This document shows, in pieces, positions 1 to 11,485 of a stretch of 64,000 nucleotides of DNA (the stretch's first letter is position 1; every line of letters starts with the position of its first letter). A program made the translations under genes and the position numbers. A model generated the notes under the pieces. That model was not told the origin of the DNA, made no database searches, and worked only from the letters and a program-made list of their open reading frames with translations. Source of the stretch: Nomia melanderi (Eukaryota > Arthropoda > Insecta > Hymenoptera > Halictidae); contig NC_135000.1 in the NCBI RefSeq assembly GCF_051020985.1, positions 25,264,784 to 25,328,783 on the forward strand. The letters are read 5' to 3'.

Positions 1-455
1 ATCGCCGGCCGAAGACTCGACTTCGTCGTGTCGTAGGGAACGTCTTCGCCCGAAATTTGCGACGCGACGAAGCCACTGAAGTTCGCGGGACAAGCGGAAT
101 CCATGTAAAGCACCGCGCGGATATTGAAGTCGGCCGCCGGCGCCGCGGACGTTAAAATCGAGCATTACGCTACGGGCACGCACCGCGCGCGCCCGGCGCC
201 GAGATATTACGCCTGAATAATAAGTTCATCCGAATTCCGCTGCGACGACCGCAACCTGTGCCCGGCCTGCCTTTTTACAACCGGGATGCGGCTTTTGGAT
301 TATTCACGCGTTTAATCTGCATAAAAGTCCTCCCTCCGCTCCTCTGTAATTGGGAATTCTGTGTTTTAGTTAGTACGCCTTGAACTAATCTTGTCCCCAC
401 GATTACACTTGTTTGTTCACTTGTTTCGAGCTTTGCGAGCTTCGATCCTATTATT
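1..455. other. CpG-rich unique sequence
   Basis: CG dinucleotides are dense over the first 270 bases, then composition becomes AT-rich. I see no open frame with splice or start context and no repeat shared with the rest of the window. Confidence 0.5.
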
Positions 456-597
456 TTAACAGGTTGCGTACTGGTACCGAGATATCTCGTTTTTATATAG
501 ACTCTTAGATATGTAACTTTGATAATTACCACGGCATTTAAGGAAATATTAAATTTGAGAACTAATTGTCCGTTTGAAATATATTACATAAGAATAT
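456..597 (+). mobile_element. Family E element, left half
   Basis: The sequence opens with TTAA and CAGGTTGCGTACTGG, followed by the ACCGAGATATCTCG block and the AT-rich interior seen in the complete E copy at 18655-18896. Similarity stops near 597, in the segment that normally continues as ATATATTACATAACAATAT. The matching right half resumes about 890 bases downstream at 1488. The element is therefore split rather than truncated, although the extreme right terminus is worn. Confidence 0.7.
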
Positions 598-714
598 TAT
601 GAAATAAAATACACGTAACGCCGACGATGTCTATGAAAACGGGCAAACCGAACGCGAAATAAAAAATCATTATACGTTCGTCGCCATAAAGCGACGCAGA
701 AATATATTCGCAGG

Positions 715-915
715 ATAAAACTGAATAAATACGTTAATATCGAATTATTGATATCGCATATCAGACTAAATAAAAATATTAATATCTAATTAGAAACGCC
801 TATCATATGAAACTAGGTAAATACGTTAATTTCGAATAATTAATCTCATATATCAAACTAATTGAAGAAATCATAAACTTATCATATGAAACTGAATAAA
901 TACATTAATATCTGT
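715..915. repeat. Degenerate tandem repeat, unit about 80 bp
   Basis: Phrases such as ATATCAGACTAAATAAA, ATATGAAACTAGGTAAATAC and ATATGAAACTGAATAAATAC recur with intervening TTAATATC. There are roughly two and a half diverged copies. Confidence 0.55.
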
Positions 916-1122
916 AATATCGTAGTTTTAAGACAGTAGAACAGCGAATGTTCTAAGGGCAATAAAAGAGAAAGGAACTCATGGAGACCAGGCCCAAGGA
1001 TTGCTGGGTTTTCCCGAAGGATGCGTAAGCGAGGATGATGAGTGCGTGGTGAGAGTGGGGTGTGTTTGAGAATTTATTGGAAGTGTGAGTAAGAAGAATG
1101 CTTGTGGGGGAGAGAATGATTG

Positions 1123-1365
1123 TTAACCCTTTGCACTCGGAACTTTGTCATTAGAAATATTTTAACGTCTTCTGATGAGATAGAGAGGATATTTTGTGAA
1201 ACTCGACGAGAAATCACACTTACATCGAGGGACAAACCTATTTTGTTCGAATATTTCTCAAATTGATGCATTGTACGATGTTCAATGTTAAGTATCAAAT
1301 TTTATAGTTTTACTGTATGAAATCAATTGGCGAGTGAGAGGCACCTCTCGAGTGCAAAGGGTTAA
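1123..1365 (+). mobile_element. Family A TTAA element, complete
   Basis: This 243-bp copy is flanked by TTAA on both sides and starts CCCTTTGCACTCGG and ends CTCGAGTGCAAAGGG, giving inverted termini of about 13 bp. The interior follows the family order: an ATTAGAAATATTTT block, a GAGATAGAGAGGATATTTTG block, a GAAATCACA block and a TATCAAATTTTATAG block. It has no open frame of note, so it is a non-autonomous element of the size and target expected for a piggyBac-type MITE. It serves well as the window's family A reference. Confidence 0.88.
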
Positions 1366-1487
1366 GTGCGGATGGCGAGAGATTTTGGAGAGTTGCGTTG
1401 ACCTGAGAAAAGACCTGTACACTGCGAGCTATATCGTGTTTTTTTAAAATAAACATTCAAATACCATTAATACCACAGTATGACACC

Positions 1488-1570
1488 TGAGTTTTTTTTA
1501 TAGATAGTGATATAAGTGTATCTCACTGAAAATACGCGTAATTCAATGTTCCGATAATTAGTAATTAATA
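1488..1570 (+). mobile_element. Family E element, right half
   Basis: CTGAGTTTTTTTTATAG, TAGTGATATAAGTGTATCTC and ACTGAAAATACGCG align with the second half of the complete E copy (18800-18890). The last bases before the expected GTACGCAATGTG terminus are worn. It pairs with the left half at 456-597. Confidence 0.65.
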
Positions 1571-4143
1571 TTGTATTAAGTATTTCCCTTTGTAAATTTG
1601 ATATGGTTTCGAAGTACTAGTTAAAGCTTCAGAGTCTCTCGACCTCCAACGCAGAAGCATCGCGAATTCTTCCAAAGTTCGATTCCACCATTCTTCCCCG
1701 AAGTTCCATCAATTTCATTCGCACTCAGATTCCTTCCTAACGTCTCGAACTCTAGCGGGAGCACCGAGATAGCCGGTTCCCTGCGCTTCATCGATCTCCT
1801 CTCCAATTTCCTAGCGCGCTTAATCAACGGACGGGCGAAAAGTCAGCCGACGTTCGAATTTCCCGCGGAAATCCGCGGCGAAAACTCCGGCGATCGCGGG
1901 CGGCTTCGAAATGATAACGCGGCGGGTCCCCACGCGAGCGGCAACGATATATTTATCGGGATGTGCGCGACACGGAATAGGCGGTCCGTAATTTTCGGCC
2001 GTCAGGCCATTAACTCCGAGCCAATCCGAGGTGCCGGTCCGATGCTGGCAAATTGCTAATTTGTCTGAAACTTCGTCCGGGGTGGGGGGCGAAGGGGAGG
2101 CCCGAGTTTCGTTGCCGCTGATGGGAAACCGGCCGAAGATGGGGCTCAATCTTTTCCTCGTTCCCGGCTAACTTAAAATGGCGGCGGCCTACGAGCTCGC
2201 CATTCCGCGCGGCGCGGCGTCCCCATTTTACGGGAGAACGAGGAGATAACTTCGCTTCTTTCGAACGTCCCTCCCCCCTCTCCCTCTCCTTCTCCGCTGT
2301 TAACGTCTCGCGAAGAAAGTCGCCGCTTCGTAAATACAAAGATTTTTAATTAAGATACGCTTGTACGTCGGAAAATTAAAAATTTCGCCGCCGCGACCGG
2401 CGTTGCCCGGCGGCCATCGACAATGGACGGAAACTTCATCGAATGGATTCCACCCTTGCCCCCCTCTCCTCCTACTACTCCTCCACCTCCCATTCCTTCG
2501 CTCTTCATCCGATACACACGCCGGTGTGTCTATATACGCCGAAGAGCCCGGCGACGAAAACTTCAGACTTGGCAGCGAACAATGTAAATAATACCGAGAG
2601 CACTCGAGGGACTTTCGTGCGGCATCAAAGGAAGGAAGAGGCCGCATTCATCGGGCTTCATCTCTTATCGCATCGGGACCTTGCCGTATTTAGGGTCACG
2701 GTGCCCTCCGCCTTTCGGCGGGAATGCGCCGTCGAGTTCGAGCGTTGAGAGATTAGCTTCCCCGCGATTGACGGATCGAGCCGATGGAGAACGCGTGTCG
2801 ATTGTGCCTCGGAAGGTCTTAGGGGCGGAACCTCGTGACGATGGTTTAAGCTTCGCTGCCGTATTCAGACGCAAAAAGTACTCCGATGCTAATTATTCGG
2901 CAATCAGAGTGTTAAGATTGACCTCGGAAAGTGGAAATCTAGAGAAATGAGTTTTCTAGGATGCTGTTCTGAAGATAAATGAATACGAACATCACTGAAA
3001 TTTCCTTGTATGTGTGATTATCACTGACCGTTTCTACTTGTTATAAAGAAACCAAGGAAAAGAGGCATGAACACAGAAGTTCAGCTTCAGCCGTAGTAGA
3101 AAAATGATTTTAGACCTCAATCAGCTAAAATTCTCGGGATAATTTGAAATTCGAGAACTGGCGTTTAACCAAATTATATCGCGAGTTCGCGTTTAATATT
3201 CTTCGCGATTCGCCTGTTTCCCGGATGAGGCTGATCATTAAATCCTCTTGAGATCGAGGTCACAGCCAAATTTCCAGCGTTCCCTTCCTCCTTTTTCGCG
3301 TCCACTTCCGCGCGTCTCTCCGCATAAACGCGAACCCCATTAATCCCGCGGCCCGCCAACGGAGACAAGAACATTACGCTCGCGGACCGCTCCCTCATTT
3401 CGGCCGGCAATCATATAAACTCCGAAATTCACTTTTCCAGCGGCCGCAAATAAAGATCGTTTCGCGCGCGGTCCGTTCTCTTCGAGTTTGCGGCGGGAGC
3501 GCGAACTTGTTTCGAAATTAAATTTTCTTCCGGCCTCCGCCCCCCTAAAAATGCGCCGCGGAGCCGGCGACGGTGTCGCGACTTATGATAATGAAACCCG
3601 CGAACCGACTCCGCGGCTCCGAAAAAGAACGTTCAAGCGGAATTCATTAGGAAGCCTCTCTCCCGTGGGAATCGCGGACTGTTTTGTCTCGGAAAGTTCC
3701 CGGTAAACTTCCGGCCGACTAACGAGCGACTTACGCCGGGCGTCGTCGTCGTCTCCATCGAATCTCGTTTTCTCACGCGACTTTAATATTCCGAATCCCG
3801 ATCCGCCGAACGAGTTCGATAACAAATTCAGAGCTTATTACTCCCGCAGCCTCGTTCCTGTTCCACCATTGCGTTTTACTGGCGCGTTTTATTATCGTTT
3901 CCGCGTTTTAGCCTCCGAATCGTTACGGTTCTTGATCTGTTCGTCGAAAACGCCGCTCGTCTCTTCCCTATTCGACTCTTATGCCGGCTGCCGGTTATCT
4001 CGATGGCCATTTCGAAGCTTTCATCCGTGCCGTTCCCCTTGATTCACGCGAATATTTATAAAATTGGCTTTAAACTTTCAGTTTCTAACACCGCGTCGGT
4101 TTCTGACTTGAAAGAGAAACATTCTCGCGGAAACATTGTAATG
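1571..4143. other. Long unique block, mostly CpG-rich
   Basis: Compositionally mixed sequence with dense CG between about 1620-2880 and 3170-4000. Several short frames are open on both strands at once, as expected from GC-rich DNA. None has a recognisable domain or a convincing splice junction. A run of CGTCGTCGTCGTC lies near 3740. Confidence 0.45.
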
Positions 4144-4318
4144 TTAACAATTTGCATTCGAGTCTGTTACTTGAAATGTTCACTTTCTGACTAGATGTAG
4201 ACGAGATTCTTGCAAATGGATGTATTAAGAAATCAGACATGAATTAGGGAACTAAAGCTACTTTCTTTGAATATTTCACAGATATTTCGAGAGTCGCCTC
4301 TCGAGTGCAAAGGGTTAA
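4144..4318 (+). mobile_element. Family A element, short form
   Basis: The element opens TTAACAATTTGCATTCGAG and closes CTCTCGAGTGCAAAGGGTTAA. At 175 bp it lacks roughly 70 bases of the usual interior. The right terminus is intact and the left is diverged, so it reads as an internally deleted or old copy. Confidence 0.7.
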
Positions 4319-4387
4319 ACCCCGGATAAACGCAGAATTTCGGTTACAGTTGAACTTCGAAACCTTTTAGTTTCTATTTGACCTCTT

Positions 4388-4800
4388 GAAAATTTAACGA
4401 AATCGCGTTTCCATTTTTAACACTTTTCACGTCAGTTCCTTCGTAAGTCGACGCGAAAGCGTTGTAAAATTTGGACAAACATAATTACCGTTACGAAAAT
4501 AGAACCTCGAATTTGAAAATGTTCTTTCCAACAGTTTCGTGTCGTTCTCTGAAAATTTAACGAAATCGTGTTTTCATTTTTAACACTTTTCACGTCAGTT
4601 CCTTCGTAAGCCGAGGCGAAAGCGTTGTAAAATTTGGACAAACATGATTACCGTTACAAAAATAGAACCTCCAATTTTCAAATGTTCCTTCCCTGAGAAT
4701 TTCCCAACACGTTTCCATTTTTTAATGCTTTTTACGTCGGTTTTTGCTTCGAGAGTGAAGAGCTCGCGCGAAAACATTGTAAAACTAAAATTATGATGAA
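4388..4800. repeat. Tandem repeat, unit about 162 bp, 2.5 copies
   Basis: The phrases CACTTTTCACGTCAGTTCCT, GCGTTGTAAAATTTGGACAA and AATAGAACCTC occur in two well-matched copies (about 4388-4548 and 4549-4697). A more diverged third (to about 4800) carries CTTTTTACGTCGG and ACATTGTAAAACT. The short minus-strand frames inside are by-products of the repeat. Confidence 0.8.
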
Positions 4801-5514
4801 TGGAAATATTTTAGTTGGCAACGGGGGAGGGGGGGTTAAACCGCGGTGGGAAAGACGCGTCGACAACGCGGTATTTCCATTTCTAAATTGGGCGCGTTTC
4901 GAGCTTCGGCATCGCGTTGACACGGTTTCCCGAAAGATCCCGCGGCGCGCGTCCGCGCTCGTTATCGATTCGCCCGGCGACGCGCGGCCTGCCGCCTCCG
5001 AACAGTTTATTCGACGTGCTCGAACGAAATTTTATTTCCCGATCGCGGGCTTCCCGTGCTCGAACGCGGAAAACCGGGCGGCCGGTTCCGACGTCGACGG
5101 CTTCAATGGACGACGACGACGACGCTCCGTCGCTGATTATCGCGGAACTTTTTCCGCGGCGTTCGCGGGAAGTGGCCCGATCGAGCGCGCTTGTCTCGCC
5201 GGCAACCGGTGCTCGTTTGCTCCGGCAATTCCTCGAACGATCGGAAAGCGATTCAATGCGCGGGGATTATGAAAAGTATTCGAACGGATGGATAATGGAG
5301 GGTTGTTAAAAAGCCGTGCCGCTTTTTCCCTTTTTTTTGCACACAGAGAGCCGTGCCGGGATTTGGTAAATACGTCGTTGACGAGACGGCTTAATCCATT
5401 CGCTTGTGATTCAATTTGCGACTCGATTGCCAAGAGGTACTCGACTGTTGATCATTTTGTTCGAGGAAAGGAGATCGGGTACTCGTTGTAATGCGGCGTG
5501 AGATATTGTGTTGA
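4801..5514. other. CpG-rich unique block with GAC run
   Basis: Very CG-dense sequence that leaves frames open on both strands. A short trinucleotide run, (GAC)5, lies at 5109-5123. No domain-like peptide was recognised. Confidence 0.45.
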
Positions 5515-6105
5515 TATGATAAATACTGACATTTGGGAGTATTGGGATTACGAGTATTGACATTTGTGAGTATTGAGAGTACGAATATTTATATTTTTAA
5601 GTTTCGAAATGAGAAATATTGGCATTTGGGAGTATTGGGATTACGAATATTGACATTTGTAAGTATTTAAAGTATGAATATTTATACTTTTAAGTTTCGA
5701 AATGAGAAATATTAACATTTTTGAATATTGGGATTACGAATATTGACATTTGTAAGTATTTAAAGTACGAATATTTATATTTGTAAGTATTGAAATTACA
5801 AATATTGAAATTTGTAAGTATTGAAATTACAAACATTAATATCTGTAAGTCTTGAAACTACAAATATTGACATTTGTAAGTATTGAAATTACAAACATTA
5901 ATATCTGTAAGTCTCGAAATGATAAATATTGACATTTGCCAGTATTAAAATTACAAATATTTACATTCGCAAGTATTGAAATTACAAATATTGACATTTG
6001 CAAGTACCAACATGATAAATATTCATAAGCATCGAAACGATAAATACAACATTCGTAAGTACCGAAATCTGTAAACACCGAACCTTACACATTCAAACTC
6101 TAAAT
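5515..6105. repeat. AT-rich tandem array, 30-35 bp sub-unit
   Basis: The phrases TATTGACATTTG, GTAAGTATTGAAATTACAAA and CGAATATTTATA recur about fifteen times. In the first part (5515-5790) the sub-units form a longer unit of about 105-120 bases that includes AAGTTTCGAAATGAGAAATA. Later copies are simpler. The array ends by degeneration near 6105. Confidence 0.85.
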
Positions 6106-7107
6106 ATTAAAATTTCCCCTTACTATCAAATACATCCAACATTAATTCCCGGATCTCGCCAACCATTCGACAAAGCCTACACGCGAACGATCGACGACAC
6201 AATATCCCATGCGCGAATCACAGGAAAGAAGCCGCGTTAACCGAAACAGCACTAAAGGGATCGGGAAAATCCGAGCTGCATTGCTCCCACAGATCTTCCG
6301 GAACTGCGAACAATCGAAATTACTCGGCGCCGTTCAGCGGCGCGCTATTAATTTCCATTAAAACGCGTCGATATCGGGCGATATCGTTCAATTAGACGTA
6401 ACGGAACCGTCCGCGGGCGGCCGGTACGCCGGATTAACGATGATTTCTACTGTGTTACTTAATTCCGTCGTTCATTAATCGCGCGAACGGCCGGTGTCGC
6501 GTTTCCCCGCGGCCTCCGTCGCCCGTCGACCGTCGGGACGACAACGCTCGGCGACTGCCCCGTAATAACCCGGCGCGCGTTAGGTAATCTCAGATATATT
6601 TTTCAGTAATTGGATCGTTTACCACCTGGGCTCGCGGCCGTTCACGCCCGCCGGGCCTTCCGTGTCGGCCCTAATGCTCAATTACCGGCTCGGACGTCTT
6701 CATGAAGCTGATATCAGCCCGGCACTATGACCCGGCCCCGGTCGACACCGAGTTTATACGTCCGCCGCGCGCCGTGGTAAATGCGACGAACGTGCCGCGC
6801 CAGATAAGAAGTGGAAAACATAACTTCTCGTCCCGTGCCTTCGGCACTAACGTCGTTCGAAACTGTTCCCGTTCCCGGGAATTTCATCGCGGACCGGATG
6901 ATTTCATTTAACCGCCGAGCAGCAGCTAACTTCTGACGCGATCGCCTCCGAGGGTCAATTTTTGCGAGCTTCGCGTTGGCGGACGCTCGAATCTAATTCT
7001 TCGCGTTTATAGGGCAAGGTGAAATAGAAATAAAATCGTGAATCGCTCGAGTGCTTGGGAGAGTACTTTAAAAACGATTCATTTCGAATATTTCACTGTG
7101 ATGTGGA
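6106..7107. other. Unique block, CpG-rich centre
   Basis: No repeat or plausible exon is visible. The interval 6230-6900 is CG-dense and is flanked by AT-rich transitions into the neighbouring array and element cluster. Confidence 0.45.
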
Positions 7108-7154
7108 TTAGCCCTTTGAACTCTGTAGGCTCCGATATTGAAACAGTTACAATA

Positions 7155-7375
7155 TTAACCCTTTGCACTCCGTAGGCGCCCCTCAGTCGCCGATTGCTTC
7201 GATACAGCAAAATTATAGAGTTTGACATTTAATACTTTGTACAATGCATCGATGTGTAGAATATTAAAATAAAACAGCGTCTTTCTTTAATTTATGTGCG
7301 ATTTCTCGTTAAGTCAGTTTGAAAGAATGGCGTTGAGTATTTCTAAAGAAAAACTTCTGGAGTGCATTGGGTTCA
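7155..7375 (-). mobile_element. Family A element nested in B
   Basis: A reverse-oriented A copy of 221 bp. It opens TTAACCCTTTGCACTCCGTAG and closes CTGGAGTGCATTGGG before a worn TTCA. Both junctions fall on the TTAA of the host B. Confidence 0.82.
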
Positions 7376-7390
7376 ATATTTTAATGAATC

Positions 7391-7619
7391 TCAACCCTTA
7401 ACACTGGTTTTGTAAATTATCAGCAACTGCAAGTAATTTTTATGGTATCCCCAGTGAAAACGAAAAATGCTATAACATTCCTTCGATCTTTTTTTTTCCT
7501 TCTCAGTAGAAAATTTGGATGCGTGGAAAATCGAATAATTTTAGGGCAGTTTCTTTGATTCGTTAAAATATTTGATATAACTGGCGCAATATTGGAGCCT
7601 ACAGAGTTCAAAGGGTTAA
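7391..7619 (-). mobile_element. Family B element nested in another B
   Basis: A 229-bp reverse B bounded by TCAA (worn TTAA) and TTAA, running from ACCCTTAACACTGG to GGAGCCTACAGAGTTCAAAG. It sits within a forward B that resumes immediately after it, so a family member inserted into its own relative. Confidence 0.82.
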
Positions 7620-7668
7620 AGAAGCAGCTCTGAAATTATTCGATTTTAGTTCCCTTATTCTCTATGAT

Positions 7669-7908
7669 TTAACCCTTTGAACTCTGTAGGCTCCAATACT
7701 GCACCAGTTACAATATTAAATATTTCAACGAATCTTAAAGAAACTACCCTAAAATTATTTGATTTTCCACACATCCAAATTTTGTACTAACAAGGAAAAT
7801 AAAAGATCGAAGAAATGTTATAGCATTTCTAATTTTCACTAGGAATACTATAGAAATTAGTTGCAGTTGCTGATAGATTACAAAACAACCTGGAGTGCTA
7901 AGGGTTAG
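7669..7908 (+). mobile_element. Family B TTAA element, complete
   Basis: A 240-bp copy. It starts TTAACCCTTTGAACTCTGTAG and ends CTGGAGTGCTAAGGGTTAG. The interior holds the family hallmarks GAAACTACCCTAAAATTAT, AAATAAAAGATCGAAGAAAT and AGTTGCAGTTGCTGATAG. The two termini are only partly complementary (CCCTTTGAACTCTG against CCCTTAGCACTCC). It is a good reference for the family. Confidence 0.88.
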
Positions 7909-8683
7909 ATGAGGTGAGAATAAGAACCGTTTCTCCCGGTGATTCCACGATTGCGAATGAGAGTCTGTTATTAACAGGGGAAACAACTTTCCCGTTTAAT
8001 TGAGGACTGCCGCGGGATTGGCCGAGCCGCGCACGCGAAAAAATATAAAAGGACCCCGAGTGGAAACAGGATAACGTTACGCGAACTGTATTATAATCGA
8101 ATAAAACTTTACGGCCGTACAGCGGGAACAGTTAACGCGCATTCCAGTAAGGAATCGTCGGGAGGTATACTCGACGCGGAACAACCGCATTTTCCATCGG
8201 TTCGTCTGGCAGGAATGTAATATTACCGCGCAAAGATGCCGGGAAATGAGATACCGGGAAGGTGCGGGGAGATTTAAAAATTCATTTCGCGGTCGGGGCT
8301 CTCTCGTGTTCTCTCTTTCCCTCTCTCTCTCGGTTTCGCACTTATTTGCCAGCGATCCTCGAGGAAGATGGTGACCGAGGCTATGTCCAGACTGAACAGG
8401 ACTGCTCGATGACTGCTCGTCGGAAGAAACAGTATCGCGTTTACACTGGAGCGAACAGCTAGCTAGTAGCTGACTTGTTCGTTCGATGTTTAATGTTATA
8501 GACACGTTCGGACGTTTTGGGCTTGTAAACAGATCCTCTGGTGTACTACCAACTATTACAGCGCGGGAAGTTTTGCGAATAGTGAGGGGAGAACTCATTA
8601 GTGAACAGTGAACAGTGGTGGCTCAGGTGGTACAAAGGATTTGCTCTCGAAATGAACTTGAGCACCTAATTGTGATTAATTAG
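7909..8683. other. Unique block with pyrimidine run and TATA-like site
   Basis: This holds TATAAAAG at 8044-8051 and a CT-rich low-complexity run at 8299-8332, which gives an Arg/Glu-rich frame on the minus strand. A 173-codon minus-strand frame spans 8077-8598 but shows no domain and is crossed by the low-complexity run, so I do not call it a gene. Confidence 0.4.
8044..8051 (+). promoter_or_regulatory. TATA-box-like octamer
   Basis: TATAAAAG follows a GC-rich stretch and is followed by CpG-rich sequence. It matches an animal TATA box, but no transcript start, exon or downstream gene can be tied to it, so chance is quite possible. Confidence 0.2.
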
Positions 8684-9765
8684 GGAGTTCCAGTTTGAAT
8701 GTTGTATTATTTCTCTTGGTGAACCAGTTTGCGTAGCACTAGTAGCTTGCGAAGAGTCTTCTTCGGTCTGAACTAGGTCTAATATTGAGTATTCAATGAA
8801 CAAGTCATCAATTGCTTACGATCAACTATTTAGTTCCAATTTGGATGCTACTTTATTTCTTTTGGTGAACCGCTTTGCGTGACTCTAGTAGCTTGTGGAG
8901 TCTTCTGTAGTCTAAACTAGGTATAATATTGAGTATCCATTGATGAAATCATCAACTGCTTGCGACCAACAAGTTGCAGTATGAATGCGATACCATTTCT
9001 CTTGCAGAGTTCTCGAACAGTTCGCATAGCTCCAAGTCTTCAGTCTAAACTAGGCCTAATATTGAGTACCCAATGAACAAGTCATCAATTGCTTACGATT
9101 AACTACTTAGTTCCAATTTGAATGCTTTATTACTTCTTTTAGTGAACAGCTTTGCATAGCTCTAGTAGCTTACAGAGAATCTTCTCCGGTCTAAATTAGT
9201 CTAATATCAAGTACCCAATGAACAAGTCATCAATTGCTTACGATCAACTACTTAGTTCCAGTATGAACACGTATTATTTCTCCTACCGAACAGTTTACAT
9301 AGCTCTAGTAGCTTGCAGAGTCTTCTTCAGTCTAAACAAAGCCTAACATTGAGTATCCATTGATGAAATCATCAACTGCTCGCGACCAAGTTGCAGTACA
9401 AATGCGACAGCATTTCTCTCGCAGAGTTCTCGAACAGTTCGCATAGCTCGCAGTCTTTTTCAGTCTAAACTAGGCCCGATACTCAACACCCAATAAACAA
9501 CTCACTAACAAGTTGCAATCAACTATTCATCCAGTGTGAACATTTCCCTCGGCGAATAGTTTACATAGCTTCATTAGCTCTAGGAGAGTCCTCCTCAGTC
9601 TACACTGTACCTAACATCGAGCTGCCAACGGACAAGTCATCAATCGCTTGCGATCAACCGGCAAGTTACAGCCCGAATGCGATACCATTCCTTTTTGCTG
9701 AGTGTTCCTAAGCAATTCGCGTATTTGCTAGCACGTAGCTGACAAACGATCCTCTTCAATCTGGA
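8684..9765. repeat. Tandem array, unit about 140 bp, eight copies
   Basis: Copies begin near 8684, 8832, 8971, 9110, 9254, 9387, 9527 and 9662 (AGTTCCAGTTTGAATG and variants). Each carries in order TTATTTCTTTTGGTGAAC, TTTGCATAGCTCTAGTAGCT, AGTCTTCTTCAGTCTAAAC, AATATTGAGTATCCA and a CATCAATTGCTTACGATCAA block. Spacing runs from 133 to 148. Alternate copies share variants (AGTTGCAGTATGAATGCG with CATCAACTGC), hinting at a two-unit higher-order period. Confidence 0.88.
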
Positions 9766-11334
9766 CCGCGCCATCGGGGGACCGCTCGCGAATAGCCGAG
9801 TCTGGAGTCTAGACACGGTGACTGACTGAACGGGCCGGCGCAAATCTCCCGTGAAGCTCCGCCGGTCCGACGAATCCTAATTCGAAGCTCCGCCGGCCAC
9901 CGCCATCGTCGGCGAGAGAGGTTACTCGAACGACGCCTCCGACGCCGGAAATACCGTTCCCATTGTGTTCGCCGCGCGGGGGGACACGCGACGCGCAACG
10001 GCTCCGACCCGCCCCGTCGGATTAATTAATCGCTCGCGGGACACGCCCCGGGAAAAAGAAATTTCCCCGAGACACCTGTTGCCAGCCTCGACCGTCGGAT
10101 TTGAAAAACGGACTCGCCGGCTGAATGGAAACGACGGGGAACTCGAATCGCCGCGACGTGGAAGGAATTCCACGAGGTGTTGCGCGGAAAATTGACTGGC
10201 AAATGTTTGCACTGGATAATACGGGGAGAAGTTTTAGAGGATTCGATGAGATCGGATCCCTGAGATTGCGAACCTTGCGAATGGGGGATTAAACATTCGT
10301 CGAAGGTTGCGATTGTTTGAGAAGCGCAGTTGCAAGCTGGAAAATTTAGTTAGAGAATGTTTGACGCGTCGAATGCAGGGGTCATTGATGACTAGCTTCG
10401 AAATTACAAGATGAAAATGCTCAGTGAGGTAAGTAGATGATGGTGTAACATAAGAATCGAGATGGGAAATAATAATCCTCTTTGTCTTTGCTACAGAGAA
10501 AATAAGTAATGCAACGCTGATGTCCTTCGTGGTAGTCAACGTGTTGATAAATTGATTAGATAGATAAATGGTGGTCTAAGAGAGTGTACTCGATGTTATT
10601 TGGTAAAGAAATATGTTGTACAATTGTAGTATCTGGTCGTCGAGTGAATTTCGTCTCATTTTACAGTGAGAATTGTTTGAAAGAGAAATGTAATTTCATT
10701 TTTGATAACTGATACGAGAACTATTGCTTCCATTTACGTCCTGGCTGCTTACTTTTTCCATTTCCGCTCTATTTGCTTGCGGCTAGGGACACCGGCAGCG
10801 ACGAATTTTCATGCAAAAATGCCGAACGAAGCGGTGCAACTCGCAATCAGGAACGGTCGAACGCATATCCGAGAGAAACGAGACGCGTGGAACGTGTTGT
10901 TATGCCTGGCTGTTCCTCCGAGTGGATTTGCATGAGAAATATTCGGGTGCCTCTTAAATTGCGAGATCACGGTATGCGTGTTGTCACCGTGATCCTGTTT
11001 TAAAGGATCTCCGTTGCGAAATTCGAGCTTCGCAGCTGAACACGGTATAGCAAAGTTTCTAGTAAAAATAACCGACTTTCGTTTCGTACATCTGTTGTCT
11101 TACTATTCATACAACAGTCTAATTTCAGATTTTACTTCAATTACTACAGAAAAATAATAGTATTCTCGAAATACTCGCCACCAAAGTTGCAAACCTCGAA
11201 ATTGTCAGCTTTGAGAGTTTCTAACGCTACTATAAGTTCTACAGAACTCATTAATGTTACTCGAAAAAATACAACATACTATAAACACTCATTAACAATT
11301 CTCCAAACTGTAAGATCGACAGATTTAACCTTTT
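9766..11334. other. Unique block, CpG-rich then AT-rich
   Basis: The interval 9766-10200 is CG-dense with overlapping open frames on both strands. The interval 10200-11334 is ordinary AT-rich DNA. No repeat family or exon was recognised. Confidence 0.45.
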
Positions 11335-11485
11335 GCACTCGACAAGTAACTCACTCATCAGTTGATTTCATACAGTGTAACTATAAAATTTGATATTTAA
11401 TATTACACTACGTATAATGCATGAATATGAGAAATATTCAAATAAAATAGCTTTGTTCCTCGATGCACGTGTTGCAAAGGGTTAA
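11335..11485 (-). mobile_element. Family A element, internally shortened
   Basis: Starts TTAACCTTTTGCACTCGAC and ends GTTGCAAAGGGTTAA, 151 bp. The interior runs from the TATAAAATTTGATATTTAA block to the TCGATGCACGTG block and then jumps straight to the terminus. About 90 bases of the other end are missing. Confidence 0.75.

Larger units (their letters stand above)
598..1487. other. Insertion-like segment splitting an E element
   Basis: This AT-rich stretch lies between the two halves of one E copy. It includes about three degenerate copies of a roughly 80-base repeat (715-915, recognisable by ATATGAAACTGAATAAATAC) and a complete A element (1123-1365). I cannot define terminal repeats for the whole 890-base segment, so its origin is open. 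Confidence 0.45.
7108..7668 (+). mobile_element. Family B element carrying nested A and B insertions
   Basis: The host B begins GCCCTTTGAACTCTGTAGG after a worn TTAG. It is interrupted at its first internal TTAA (7155) by an A element and continues ATATTTTAATGAATCT. It is interrupted again at the next TTAA (7391) by a second B in reverse orientation, and resumes at 7620 with AGAAGCAGCTCTGAAATTAT, matching the B consensus AGAAACTACCCTAAAATTAT. The right portion is lost before the next B at 7669. Each resumption continues the consensus at the expected base, which shows true nesting. Confidence 0.82.

Noticed and set aside
5515..6105. Possible CRISPR or telomeric repeat
   Set aside because: The 30-35-bp sub-units are directly adjacent and degenerate. 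No TTAGG insect telomere motif is present.
8077..8598. 173-codon minus-strand frame
   Set aside because: Crosses a CT microsatellite that yields an alternating Arg/Glu tract. The rest has no recognisable domain and starts and ends in unique non-conserved-looking sequence.
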